NCBI GenBank assembly: GCA_031841125.1
Contig: CM063107.1
Coordinates: 25,128,499 to 25,192,498 of the forward strand
Source: Acanthococcus lagerstroemiae
Taxonomy: Eukaryota > Arthropoda > Insecta > Hemiptera > Eriococcidae
Reading direction: 5' to 3'
Length of the DNA stretch: 64,000 bases
Shown one piece after another: positions 21,918-33,829 of this stretch. Each line of letters begins with the position of its first letter. Position 1 is the stretch's first letter. The notes under the pieces are model-generated. The model saw nothing but the letters and a program-made list of their open reading frames with translations. It did no database searches and was not told the DNA's origin. The position numbers and the translations under genes were made by a program.

Positions 21918-22925
21918 AGTTTAAATCCCAGTGACAGTGAACTGGGGAGTCTCCTCCCCATCACTGTCGTCAGCCCATTTTAGGGCATATGCCTCCCCGC
22001 GTCTTTTCCATTCGACTTTGTTAGTGACTACTCTTCTCCACTTTGGGCCCATTTTCTTCCTAAATTCGTCTCGCAAATGCGTCAGCGGCCTACCTTTATG
22101 CATTTTCTCATTGTACGGCACCCACGCCTCTACTTTTTTTGTCCACCTCCCTTCTTGTCTCAAGATATGACCCGCATACTTCCATTTTTGATTTTTGATA
22201 CCTTCCCTATTTTTTTTTGCTTTTGTTACCCTTCTTATCTTTTTGTTCTCAATTCTATCCTTTTTCTTTATGCCTAAAATACTTCTCTCCATTGTTTTTT
22301 GAGTGGTTTGTAGTTTTTTCGTATTAGCTTCTGTTAAAGCCCACGTTTGGACGCCGTACAAGAGCACCGACAGAGTATAACTTTCCCATATTTTGGTTTT
22401 TAGGTAAATTCCTATCCTTTCGTTGAAAATTTTCTTTAATGCCCAAAAGACCCTTTTTGTATCCTTCAACTCAGTTCTTTTTCCCTTTTATTTTTGAACG
22501 AAATTAATTGCCCCAAATATTCCACTTCCTCTACCCCTCAATTTCTAACCTGCTTATTTCGGATTTTTCTATTTTCTTTTTTGCCAGCATTTCGGATTTT
22601 GTTCCGTTTAATTAGACCCGCTTCCCTACTCTTGGCAATAAATTCTTTTCCCATTTCTTTTAACTCTCTTGGTGAATTGGCAATTATTATGTTGGTACTA
22701 CGTCATCTACGAATTTCAAGCTGCTTAAGTACTCACCATCGACCCTCAATCCTTTCCTTTCCCAATCCATTTTCCTAAATACTTCTTCAAGTATACAATT
22801 GAATATATTAGCAGAAAGCAGAGAGTGGATCTCCTTGTCTTACCCTCCCCCATTAACACTAAATTCTTCTCCCATTCTATCCAGTCTTATGTAAGTCTTT
22901 GAGTTTTTATACATATTTTTCAATA
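21918..22925 (-). pseudogene. RTE-like reverse transcriptase relic
   Basis: On the minus strand, from 22925 downward, fragments read NGGG and LLSANIFNCILEEVF, then LSSLKFVDDVV (catalytic motif FVDD), then after several shifts a 182-codon frame (22469-21921). That frame contains VFWALKKIFNERI, LSVLLYGVQTWAL, KYAGHILRQEGRW and KGRPLTHLRDEF, the thumb and tail of an RTE-like RT. Stops and shifts upstream of 22470 make it inactive. The end at about 21918 lies 25 bp from the hAT element at 21892. Confidence 0.88.
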
Positions 22926-25260
22926 TCCGTATTGAAGCACCAAAATTATTGCAAGTTCGTTTGATCTTTGAATGTTACATTAGTGTCTCTTAACAATTTT
23001 TGAACTTATCTCCGCTGATGCTGTAACTGAATCGCAATTAACGATTTGCATAAACATCATTTAAAACTTATCGGCAAGTAAGATTTACAAAAAAATACAT
23101 ATTATCCCTTAAAACTTATCTGAACAATTACAAATATTTCCTCATTTTGCTACTCATTTCAATGACTGGAAAACAAAATCAGCAAATTTAAGAAATAATG
23201 TTGGATTGATTAGAATTCATCAAAATTGGGCGAACTAGTGCAATTACGGGTTTAGATGATCGCAAACTTCGAATAATCGCATAGTGTTCGATCTGGCACC
23301 ACAAGGTGTCCCACAGCCCCAATTTCAGATTGTTTTAATTCTCATGTTTACTAGTACAGATCAAGAAAGTCAAAACGCGAATTGTTAAAAGTGATTAAGG
23401 CAGTACTTAGTTTTCCTTAAATCGAACAAGCTATCACAATTTTGGCACTTTATCATTCTTCAAAATGATTCAATCTTGCTCATTTCATGAGTGAAATTTG
23501 GTAGAATGGAAGCACTAGTTTGCATCAGCATGCCAGTTTGCAACATATTATAAAATGTTAAAAAAGAAATAACTGTTTTGGAAAATTATTAACTACTTCA
23601 GAACACTGTGAACATTAAAAAATAATAATATTATGTTGCAAACTGGTGCGTTCTCTGTTGCACACGGGTGAATGACTGTTGCGAACTAGAACATCAGTAT
23701 TTTTCAGATAAAACTAAATGCTTAATTTTATACTACACATGAAATGTACTTTAAATTACATTTTCTGATAGAGCATTACATTTAAGGTATTCACTTTCAA
23801 AACATTTTCCTAGTAATCATACCAACAATCTCACAATACGCCAAACTCAAAAAATCTCTTAACCTGTTGCAAATTGGTGTTTACACCCAACCAAAATCTG
23901 AATCAGATGAGAAATTTAATTAAATTTTCGAAGTCAGCGAATCAAAAATCTTTAATATTTTCCTTTTTCCTTCCTTGATTTGCCGAATAAAGTCAATTGG
24001 GCACATTTTGAGAGTGAAATTTTGGTATGGAGGTCTCAGTCGGGGTTGAATGAGAAATTTGATGAAATTTTCAAAATGAGAGACGAAAACCTCCATTCTG
24101 ATATGTTTCTCGATTTTCCAAGGCGGGTTAATTTAGGTTATTTCACGAGTTAAATTTGGAGTTCAGTACCCAAATCGGGTTCCGATGAAAAAACTGACGA
24201 AATGTTTGAACGCAGCGCCCCCCCTGCCCCGATCCAAAAATAACGATTTGGATAGATGAGGTCTACTTTAAATTAATGCCTTTCCATTTCAAAATTTAGG
24301 TGAACAAATTGTTGACATTTTCTAGTATTCAGAGAAATTTTGAGTAACTAATAGAGCAGAAAAAAAAAACCTTTTCTAATAACAAATAACATAACACACA
24401 ACCCTACAGATGCAGCATTGAAACGGACCGCTGGAGAAATTATCTCTTACATTTTACAGAAAATTCAACACTGATTCCGAATTTCTTTGCCGCGTCTCAT
24501 CGGACTTAAGTTTCGCAATGTCAACTCTGAGGCCCCTCCCTTACGAACGAGATGACGAAACATTTTCTAAATTTGACTGGATACATTTGAAAAAATCTCT
24601 CATCAATTCCCGATCCCAAAAGTCAAAAAATTAAAATTTTCAAGTCATTCATTCGTAGGAGATTTAACATTGTTAGGGAATCAACCGCGCCACCCTTTAC
24701 TTTCTAAATTAGAAACTAGAATGAAGAAAGGAAGGAAAAACAAAGACAGAAAAAAACGATTTCGAAAGAAAGGGACAAGAATAATGTTTTCTAAAAAAGT
24801 TACAAATGGCGACATTTTTTTAAAAAGAGACAAATTTGACAAAAGTGACTCGCTCCCCACTCTGTATTTTACTCAAGTGTCAACAGTTAGTAAAATAGTT
24901 TGGTGCATGTATTCGATGTTATAGTTAGTAATTTGAAATTACTAACCACGTAAGTGTCACGCTAACACAGTCATAGAAAATTGCATTAAAACAGTGGATT
25001 ATAAAGCGGAGTTTATTAGGGTCAACAACCAGAGCGTAACTGGCGTTTAATTATTATATCGAAAAATGAAACGAAGAACTATTCCCTAATGGCGTGTTAA
25101 CAGGTAGACACGCTAAAATTCGAATTTCCTGAATGTGGTGCGTGATATACAACTTGTCCAATATAAACGTTAATATAGTTGTCCATTTCTGCCTTATTCC
25201 ACGATAATTTCAGAAACGACCCATAATCCGTGTATCTACATTCTTTCTGGAATATTAGTC
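22926..25260. other. No gene recognised; short hairpin at 23530-23650
   Basis: GCCAGTTTGCAACATA at about 23530 faces TATGTTGCAAACTGG at about 23632, arms of roughly 16 bp around an 80-bp centre. It may be a small palindromic element. Otherwise only AT-rich sequence and short frames (for example a Lys/Arg-rich one at 24670-24924) were seen. Confidence 0.4.
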
Positions 25261-25267
25261 GTGGAAC

Positions 25268-25543
25268 TAGCGGTGTCAAAAGATTTTTTTACGGAGAGAG
25301 GGAGGAATATAAAAAAAAACTGAAAATTTGAGTCGACAAGTGAAAAAAAAGTTTTTGTTTCCGAAAAATGAGTTAGCAAAATAATCTTGTAAGCCTTCTC
25401 TCTGAAATCTTCTGAAGGCGTCTTTTCATCACCTTTGCGGATATTTTTAGAATTATGTTGAAATTAGTTTATTATTATCATTATTATTTTTTGTTGGGAG
25501 AGGGGGGGGGTCTCCAACCGTTTCGACGCCACTGCGTGAAACG
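25268..25543. mobile_element. Possible hAT-type relic
   Basis: The right side ends GGGTCTCC, then GTTTCGACGCCACTG at 25519-25539, after a G-run. This is the usual end of this kind of element. A decayed left end, CGGTGTCAAAAG, may lie near 25270. No duplication was found. Confidence 0.35.
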
Positions 25544-26184
25544 ATACGTACGAACGCAGACTGAAAGTTGGGATTAAAAATAATCAACCCAAGGGTACGA
25601 TCGAGATTTATATACATTTTTTAAAGCTTACAAACCATTTAACTTGGACCGGAGAAATGATGAAATATTTGGGCTCGATGCGACTATAAGTGAACGCCAG
25701 CGCTTTCGGCACCCGAGAAAACAATTTTACGGCGACGTGAGAGGGAACATGATGCGGGTGCTCGTCTCAGATAGAAAGAAATAAACTTGATATATTTTCG
25801 AGGCTGTATGTTCCCCTTTAATTTAATTCAAATCTTCTCCGTAGTCGGGTATATTGCGTCGCGAAATTTCGACCGTCTTGGCACGGTAATCTGATTAAAA
25901 ACGACGTTTAATTTTGCAGCTGCGAGGATGACTTAAGGTGAGACTGATACGGATTTCGCGAGCTACGAAAAATACGACTACATTATTTACACGGGGTATT
26001 AGAAAAGGTACCGATGATGGTGGATTACGGGGGTACGCCAAGTGCCAAATCTGATTCAGTTTAAATTCGGGTAAACGCGGTGAAGAGGGAACGGATGAAG
26101 GGGAAATGATCGAAACAACGACTTAGCATAACGACAGCAATTTGTCCACTTTCAGAAGCATATCTGGTATTGTACGTAGCTTCA
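25544..26184. other. Unique CpG-containing sequence, no gene recognised
   Basis: No repeat or long frame was recognised. The base composition differs from the transposon relics on either side. Confidence 0.4.
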
Positions 26185-26539
26185 CAGGGTGTCTACAGAC
26201 TCTTCAAAAATTTTTCCCTCACTGTTTCCTGACCTCCTGTTTTGTATTTGAAGAATTTGCCACCTTGCATGAAGACTGTTCTGCTGCGCGAGCTGAGTTG
26301 TGAAGAGAGGGAGGAAAGGCTTTCCTGTACGAATTCATTACGTCCATACAATATCATTTCTTGATTCTCATTTATTCATATTATGGGATTTTCCATAGAA
26401 TCTTCCACTGGATGGTTATTTACTAATTTTTTCCTGACCTTTCCGTAAATTTCTCAAATTTCTTCACATTTTCTAGCCTTCCTGACCTACTTTCAAAGGT
26501 TCTGACTTTTCTCGCCTTCCTGACCTTGCAGCCACCCTG
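26185..26539. mobile_element. CAGGGTG-ended miniature element
   Basis: It begins CAGGGTGTCTACAGAC and ends TTGCAGCCACCCTG, with runs of CCTGAC(C/T)TTT inside. CTTCA occurs directly before the left end (26180-26184) and directly after the right end (26540-26544), a possible 5-bp duplication. The same end and interior style occur at 5838-7136, and a fragment (CAGGGTGTCTACTGA) lies at 31981. Confidence 0.5.
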
Positions 26540-26544
26540 CTTCA

Positions 26545-27250
26545 GTCACTGGACAATACATGCTAGATCAGAGAGTAAGGTGCATTTTATGCAGGAAATC
26601 GAATAGAGAGCACTTTAACAACTTTATAAAGGAATGAAATCGAAATCTCCGCCTGCCTGCCTGTCTATTTGTCCGTCTGTCTGTCTGCGTGTGTGGGTCA
26701 CTCTCTCTCTCTCTCCCCCCTTTCTCTCTGCATGTTTGTCCTGCTGACTTGTTGACTGATTTAGTCATTCTACCTCGCTTTCTGTCCACCTGTCTTGAAA
26801 TTATTTAAAATTTACTCTCACGAAAATGGACATTGTTTGGCAAGCAATAAATTAACATACACAGAGGGTGGCGAAATACTGCCACGCAGCAAAATACGAT
26901 TGTGCCACATGCTACATTCTACGATCTATGAACATGGTGCTTGAATCAAATCCCTCCTTTCCAGAAAATTTGTCTACATCACTGCAACCAAATTACTTTT
27001 TTCTACCTCCATACTCCCGAATTTTGTTCTGGGTAGTAGGTACGCTACTCATTGAAATTATTAGTGCCATCTAATGGAACTTTTTTACAAAATGCTCTAT
27101 TGTTTCTCACTATACCATAATTTTGCGGTGTATAGTCCAAGTGAGTTGATCAGTATGTCAAAATTAAAAAAATTAAATGCTCTAAAAAATTTAACAGTAA
27201 AAAACTTTTGCTCTCCATACCTCAATTTGAAAATCTATACCTCTAATATA
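26545..27250. other. No gene recognised; C/T microsatellites at 26645-26725
   Basis: CTGC/CTGT and CT runs, then AT-rich sequence with short frames only. Confidence 0.45.
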
Positions 27251-27414
27251 CGAGGGTCGTTCGGAAAGTAATGCACAAAATCGTTGTACGCGACTACACT
27301 GGTCGCAATCAAAACGAGAATAACAGGGAATGTCGGACTTGAGCGTAGGAATACACTGTAAAAATTTCGTGGCGGTGGAGAGCGAAGAACGTTCCAAGCT
27401 TTTTGAGAAACTGT
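27251..27414 (+). mobile_element. Mariner 5' end fragment
   Basis: TA followed by CGAGGGTCGTTCGGAAAGTA is the terminal repeat of an irritans-type mariner. About 160 bp of untranslated leader-like sequence follows before it meets the Jockey-like frame. No transposase is left. Confidence 0.7.
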
Positions 27415-28145
27415 TCCTTAAAAGACTGAAACCTGTACTCGAAGAACTTCACCTTATTCCTAATGAACAATATGGTTCTAGAGAACTATAGAGCAAGTTC
27501 ACCGTATCACTGCGGTAATTGGAAAAGCCTTGGAATCCAAAGAATACTGTTCTGCAGAATTTCTGGACTCAGCACAAGTTTCAACCGAGTTTGGCATCCT
27601 GGACTTTTATACAAACTCCAGCTTCACCTACCAGCCGCTAACTTAACCTTATTGCACTCCTACCTCTCAGATCGAGTATTTAAGAGTCCGCTACTCATCA
27701 GTGACTACAACTTGGTACCCCATACTAGCGGAAGTTACTCAGGGCAGCGTCTTAGGACCAGTTCTCTACCTTATCTACGTTCACGACCTACCTTAGCTGC
27801 CCGGTAATACCACAGCCCTCTTTGCCGATGATACAGCTATCTTGTCTACTGCCCCTTCTCAAGATCAGGCTACAACTAACTTGCGGACCTCTCTTGATTC
27901 TGTTTTTCAGTGGACCCAGAAATGGAGCTCAATTTCAACAAATCGATGCATGTGAACTTTACTCTCCGTCAAAATACTCCCATACCAGTTTACCTGGAGA
28001 GTAAAATTATTCCTTGAACCGACTCTGCCAAATATCTGAGTATACACCTAGATAGTCGATTAAACTGGACAGCGCATGTGAAAATGAAAAGGCAACAAAT
28101 GAAATATCGTATGCGCTCCCTATACTGGCTACTTGGAAAAACTCA
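27415..28145 (+). pseudogene. Jockey-clade-like reverse transcriptase relic
   Basis: The fragments are in RT order across several frames: FLKRLKPVLEELHLIPNEQYG (27412-27474), FNRVWHPGLLYKL (the usual AFDRVWH block with the catalytic part decayed), SGSYSGQR and LGPVLYLIYVHDLP (decayed, about 27735-27790), LFADDTAIL with intact FADD at about 27816-27842, and AKYLSIHLDSRLNWTAHV at about 28030-28080. Stops and frameshifts occur throughout. The copy is cut off at about 28145 by a hAT-type element and lacks endonuclease and C-terminus. Confidence 0.85.
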
Positions 28146-28418
28146 CAACTAGATCTCTCCTCCAAGGGAGGGGGGGCGAAGGAGGCGAATGGCCCCCAAG
28201 TTATCTGAAATTGAATGTAAAAATAGAATGAGCAATTTTTCGCCTTTAATACACGTTTTTCTACAAATTTTCGCTCGAGCAGTAATTTTACCTTTATCTT
28301 CAGAAAATAGTCCTCTAATACCGGCAATTTAAAAAAAAAACCTTAATTTTCGAGTTTTTCTCCCTTGAAAATCTTACTCCCCCCAACCCTCCCCCGGGAA
28401 AATCCTGGTTACGCCAGT
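28146..28418. mobile_element. hAT-type miniature element, left end lost
   Basis: The right end reads CCTGGTTACGCCAGTG (28404-28418), and the left side starts near AACTAGATCTCTCCTCC, followed by G- and C-runs, which would fit a CAGTGGCGTA-type end missing its first bases. It lies at the truncated end of the Jockey-like relic. Confidence 0.6.
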
Positions 28419-28628
28419 GACAAAAACCAAACATTCTGGGGAAAAAATAGCAAATTTATAGTGTTACAATAAGAACATTGAATTTGGTCTCAAAATTCAT
28501 AATAATCAAAACTGGCGATTCAATTTTCCGACAACCCATTGAACAAAAGATTGAATATATCGCGTGAAAAAAGATTAACACTTTTACAACGATCAAATTT
28601 TCGAACTTTTGGGAGTAACAATAGTATA

Positions 28629-28749
28629 TTACTGTACGAGCAGCGAAAGTGAGAAATATCGCAACGTGTTCGATGGATAGCGCCACAAGCGCAGCGAGTG
28701 GCGCTAATCGAACAGTTGCGATACTCACGGATCGCTGCTCGTACTGTAA
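28629..28749. mobile_element. 121-bp fully palindromic element
   Basis: The left arm (TTACTGTACGAGCAGCGA, TATCGCAACGTGTTCGAT, TAGCGCCAC) and the right arm (GTGGCGCTA, ATCGAACAGTTGCGATA, TCGCTGCTCGTACTGTAA) are inverted copies with few mismatches. They leave a centre of about 12 bp. The CpG content is high. It is too short to code. It is either a miniature foldback element or the DNA for a long RNA hairpin. Confidence 0.85.
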
Positions 28750-29007
28750 GATGCTTTTTTAAACGAAGGCATATTTAAGAAATTTTTTTATAACCCAAAT
28801 CAACGCAACAAGTTTCAACTTTCCAAATTCAAATGTTAACGAAAAGCAAAATTTTGGAGCTCTGTTATTTTTGACCGATAGAAATCGTTGAAACGTCGAC
28901 CAATGAAAATCGTCGATACCCGTGGTGAAAAGTAAAAACATGAAACGCGACGCAAGAAAAGGGCCTCAGTATCCAGTTACCACACAGGCCCTTTTCCTGG
29001 ACCACGT

Positions 29008-29222
29008 CACAAATTGAAGGCGGCTAACTAAGAAGGGCCTAAGTGAAAAAATGCCGTTGCTGGAAAAGATCACAAAAACATTCATAGACTAGATCTTGTC
29101 ACCTAAAAGTCGCTGTAGTTCGCTGAATTTCCGCGCTAGAGCGCTGCGCGCGACGTCAGAGAATACGAAAATCGAGTATTTGCAAAAAGGGTTAGGCCCT
29201 TTTATTCTGACCGCCTTCAATT
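29008..29222. repeat. Inverted repeat, about 30-bp arms
   Basis: AATTGAAGGCGG, then AAGGGCCTAA, at 29012-29042 faces TTAGGCCCTTTT and CCGCCTTCAATT at 29190-29221. Related AAGGGCCT and AGGCCCTTTT pieces occur just upstream (28957 and 28985). It may be another miniature element. Confidence 0.55.
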
Positions 29223-29589
29223 CCATATCCACACTGTTTTACTTTTCGCCACTGGTTTCATCGTTATCATTGTTGCCAAATCCGGTGCGAATAAACGTAA
29301 GTTTCGCTATCTGAAATTATCGCACTTTTGCTGCATGAGTTTAAAAAAGTTCTATTTCTGTGGACTTATCACCGTCATCAGTTTTCAAACAGCTATTCAG
29401 GCATTTAGCAATCTATATTCAATGCGAACTGGATCACGAGCTCCCACTGTGTTTGTGAATCCAAGAACCACAAACACACGATTCGTCTATCTTTCAAAGC
29501 AAAATCAGTGTTGCCAAGTTTATAAACTTGAAATGTAGCGGAAAGAAAAGTTTTGAATAAAACTAGCGAGAAAAATATAGAAATTCGTT

Positions 29590-29878
29590 ATTTTTATTCA
29601 CGAAATTTTGCCACCCCTGGCACCCTTCTGGCTACGGGCCTGCTCGTGTGATCAATAAAACTTTGAAAATTGAAGATTCACCATAATATCTTCAAAAATG
29701 GAAAAGGAATTTCAAATTAATTTACTTATGCATTCATATAAATCCAAAAATTTACAAAACGCGAAAACGAATTTTCGAACGTTTTAAAAATTTATTATAC
29801 GCCTCTGAAAAATTTGGGTGATTTGCAAACTTTTTTGCGGGGCTGAGTCCCCTTCGGCCCCTCTCTGGTTACGGCCCT
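29590..29878. mobile_element. Two right-end relics of hAT-type elements
   Basis: CTTCTGGCTACGGGCCTG at about 29625-29642 and CTCTCTGGTTACGGCCCT at about 29860-29877 are typical right ends following C-rich sequence. Left ends were not found. Confidence 0.45.
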
Positions 29879-29889
29879 ATATTACGAGT

Positions 29890-32070
29890 ACAGATGTAAA
29901 GTAAAGTACAGATATTACTAGGCTAGAATCTCGCTGGTCAGGAGCCTCCTCCTAAAAAACGCAAATACCAAGACATAGACGTGCATGCATCTAAAAAGTT
30001 CATGGTTTCGGGCATGAGGATAATATCGCATAATGTCTGCGAGAAGTTGCTCATAATTTGACATATTAGTTCATAGTCAGCGATTTATATAAGATTTTTA
30101 ATTCCAAATTTTTATTTTTATCTTATTTTTGGTCACATTTCGGTGATTTTTAAAATTTCGAATTATAACTAACTGCATACAATTTTAAGTCTTTGATATT
30201 ACTCCTCCGTGTTAATAAGCCTTCGATTTTATTTCGGTGAACATTAGTTCATGTCGGTGAGCTTTCGGTGAAATTACATTCGGTAAATCATAGTCGTTGA
30301 AATCACCTTCGGTGAAATTACCTACACCCTCCAAAAAACAGGAATGAAGGGCAGCAAAATTAAATTTTAAATCCAGCATTGAGAAAGGGGTTGATAAGAC
30401 TACAACTATTTTCTCATGTATTTCAAACTGCCCCTTTCGGGATCCGACACTATCTGGGTGATACGGGGGAAAAAAGTACATAAGAATTCAACTTAACAAA
30501 CGCTGATGGAATATACAAAGGAGGGCATGACTTCAAATAGAAGTTGTTTGCCTCGCCGAGATTTTGAAATTTTCCGACCCCTGATGAAGAAATTTTAGTC
30601 AACACCCGCATTAACGTCGTTTCTTTAAGAAAAGTGTAGAATATCTAAAACTTTTTTTTTTTTCTCCAAGAAAATAAGCTGGAAATACCGGTGAATTATT
30701 AAAAACTTACACTAAGATTAATACACCGTAGCTAACAGATGAGAATTTTCAAGTTGACCTACATTGCGAATGATTTGCTGGAAAAAAAAGTAACAAAAAT
30801 GGCCGTTTCTTTTTCATAACATAAAAGCTACTAAGTAGTATACTCTTATATGTTATACGTACTGATAACGATCAGCAATTACTTTGCAAAGAAATGTATT
30901 CCTTTAGTTTTATACCGGTTAAAGAATGTAAAGACTTGAATAACGTAGGTACGCCGGTATCAATTTCAGATCTATACAAATAACTTTAGTTTAATATTTT
31001 AATGAATATTTAATACGAATAATACGAAATAAAACGTTAACTAGGAATTTAGTACCTTCTGCGGTAATTTGTACGGGAAATACAAAAAAAAAAACTTGTT
31101 TGTGGTTTATTAAAATACTTTCCTATTAAAATGAACGTAGATAGCGGTTTTTTACCTTCATTCCGAAAAACGTTTCCGAACATGGGTAAAATTTTGTTTT
31201 GAACTGAATTCGGTAATGAAACTCGCGAATTTACGATTGCAGAATTTGCAGCCAATTGAGTTGACCATTCTTCAAGAATTTGGATGTGGTGTTAACGTGT
31301 CGATCATTTAAAGGCCATAAAGCAGGAAGAAAGCGATTTACATTTCGAAAGTTTTGTAATTTCTACAACAAAAGTTGTTAGGAAAATAAGGTTTGACTGG
31401 CTGTGGCGGTTGTAAGAAAAGTTCGAATAAATTATACGAGTGCGAAAGTCGTTGCTTGCGATTAAACTTTTAACATTACGACTGATTCGATTCGACCGTT
31501 TGAAATAGAATCCGCTAGTGAATTACAGCGTCATTGCGTACGTGTGTAATGGAAATTCAGGCTTCAGAGAAAGAAAAAGAAAGGAAGAAAAAGGGGAAAG
31601 CGGGCTCTATTATTTTCGAAACCGCAGAATTTGTGTCAGATGGAATCGAATATATGGATTGTATTTTTCAGAAAATGAACAATTGTGTGGTTTAAACCGA
31701 GTGCGGTGTAAAAATTTCATCCTCTTGTATTTTGAACGCGCCACTGAATCGACACCGCCTCGAGTAGGATCTTTGCGGAGGGGGTAATAGAATATATTTT
31801 TCCTAAATAAGAGGGGCTAGAGTGCGTCACCAATTTCGGAATTCCAAATTAATTTATATCTTCGTGCGGGGGAGAGTCGAGCACCTTGAACCACGTTGTA
31901 CCTTGGAGCACTGAGCACAAAAGGGCCATCTGTTTGCCGAATGATCTGAAATTAAGACTGCATGTATTTTCTACTCTACTCAGGGTGTCTACTGAATTCA
32001 GAGGCGTGTTAAGGGAAGAAGCTGCACGACGAAGTGTGTGTTTTTTTAGTTTTTGTGTTTGAATTTTCGT
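29890..32070. other. No gene recognised; TTTCGGTGAAATTAC motif cluster at 30225-30335
   Basis: TTTCGGTGAA and variants recur about six times at 16-20 bp spacing between 30225 and 30335. The stretch 31260-31800 is unique and CpG-containing. The frame at 31518-31787 is not recognised. CAGGGTGTCTACTGA at 31981 is a fragment of the 26185 element family. Confidence 0.45.
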
Positions 32071-32074
32071 TGTT

Positions 32075-32615
32075 GCCTATGACTGCGCTCCGTATAGTAG
32101 GACTGGACTGACACCGCTTTCTGGTATTTTATTTTTTACCATATGCTAATTTTCCTATTTTTCAGTATAGTTTTCAGGGCCCAGAAGGCTTTCCATGCAT
32201 TTGATAACCGTACTTTTATTTCCCTATCTGTTCTATTTTCAAGTGACACTAGCTGCCCGAAGTATCTATTACTCTTCCACTTTTTCAATTTTAGTCCCCT
32301 CTATAACTATTTCTTTACTGTTCGGGTCGTTCGCCATTATTTTGGTTCTTGACAGATTCATTCCAAGTTCCGCCTCTTCGCTTTCCACCATTATTTGTTT
32401 CGCCATTTCCTCCAGTTCCTCCATATTCTTCCTCGCCAGGACTATATCATCTGCAAACTTGAGATTGCTTAAGTGTACTCCATTGATTCTGATGCCCCTG
32501 CCCTCCAAGTTCATTTTTTGAAATACGTATTCCAGCACACTGTTAAATATGTTTGGGGAAAGGGGGTCCCCCTGCCTTACACCTTTATGTATTCTAAAGT
32601 TCTTCCCGTAGTAAT
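32075..32615 (-). pseudogene. RTE-like reverse transcriptase relic with intact catalytic block
   Basis: Reading down the minus strand: HKGVRQGDPLSPNIFNSVLE (about 32585-32528), LSNLKFADDIVL with the catalytic FADD intact (about 32470-32435), MNLSRTKIMAN, IEKVEE, then after a stop LVSLEN, SNAWKAFWALKTILK (about 32205-32160) and SPVLLYGAQS near 32090. An open frame of 89 codons covers 32538-32269. The N-terminal domains and the C-terminus are missing. Confidence 0.88.
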
Positions 32616-32639
32616 CTTAAAAAGGGTGGAATTACAATA

Positions 32640-33600
32640 ACCGCTCTGACTTAGTTGTGAAATCGACTATAAATCTAGATACAATGATGGATAACTCGCA
32701 TTCTATTTTCTTTGAATTAAAAACTATTTGCCAACAAAGTCACGAAAATTAGAAAATGGCGTCTTCCAGAATCTCCCATTGCCTCCTCCAGTGATAAACT
32801 ACGTATTTTTAACCGCCTTCCAGTAATTGCGAGATACGCTTGAGTCTTAATACTTGTCTTTAAGAAACAACTGAACCCGCTTCCAGTTTTCCGCCCAGTG
32901 GCGCTAAGAGCAATTATATTTATCTGGAGAAAAGGAACATTCCAATAAGTGAGCACTAAAACATCTCTAGTTCCAGTAGACCACCTCCCAAATAGCCACT
33001 TTGATAAATTACCGGTTGAACGACGAACGTAAAGAATTTATCAGTACAGAAAATATGTAACGTTGCATTACGTTTTTATTAAAATGTCGATACGATATGG
33101 TTTCCATTAATAGTAATTTAACAGGCGATGAAATATTTTCTGTGCCCATGGTATCCGAAGATCCGAACCTCACTCGGTCTACATACCAATATCAGCCGCA
33201 TTAAGGAATCTTCGGGACGTATTTTAAGTTCACGGTTGAAAACAGAAGCAGAATTATCGAAAGACAACGGTGACGGTAGTTATCTTAAAAGATCATATAA
33301 TTGAAGGTAAAAGCTTAGCGAAGAATGGCTAATGGTCGTATTAGTTACTTGAGCGTTTTATTTCAGAGAAGTAGTCTGCGAAGAGATGATTTTTCATTAT
33401 CCGAACACACACGTGAATTGCAGCAGTTCACAGTAAAAATTTCTAAGTGAGCGAACTGTTTGTTTGAAGCCGTCTTGTTCTCTACTCATTCGAATTACCA
33501 ACGTGAAATTTAGCGCTGCTGTAGCTTCACATTTTGACTTCAAAACGATTGCGAAAGTTAGCCGACATAGTACTCGCTATTTTTGAGACACGATATCGCA
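32640..33600. other. No gene recognised
   Basis: Unique sequence, short frames only. Confidence 0.4.
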
Positions 33601-33607
33601 AAGAGGG

Positions 33608-33829
33608 TAAGATTTTCGCGTAGTTTCAGGGGTCTCCAGGTACAAGAAATCACGCATGGGCTCCCGTAAGGGAGTACTCGTATATTCAAACAAGAGCGTG
33701 TAACCAATGGGGGAGGGGGAACCTGAGTCTTCCTTAAAATACTCGGATACCGAGCCGGTTCTCTCAAGCAGGGTATCTAATAAAGTTCGCCCTCATTTTT
33801 TCTTCTTCAAAAAGATCGAAAAAAAATAA
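33608..33829 (+). repeat. Direct repeat flanking the I-like LINE, left copy
   Basis: GGTAAGATTTT, GGGCTCCCGTAA, GCGTGTAACCAATGGGG, ACTCGGATACCG, GCCGGTTCTCTCA and TCTAATAAAGT match the right copy at 35500-35700 in order and orientation, at roughly 75-80 percent by eye. Confidence 0.7.

Noticed and set aside
26185..26544. CTTCA on both sides as proof of a 5-bp target duplication
   Set aside because: Five bases can match by chance and the neighbouring bases disagree. It is kept only as a possibility in the feature entry.
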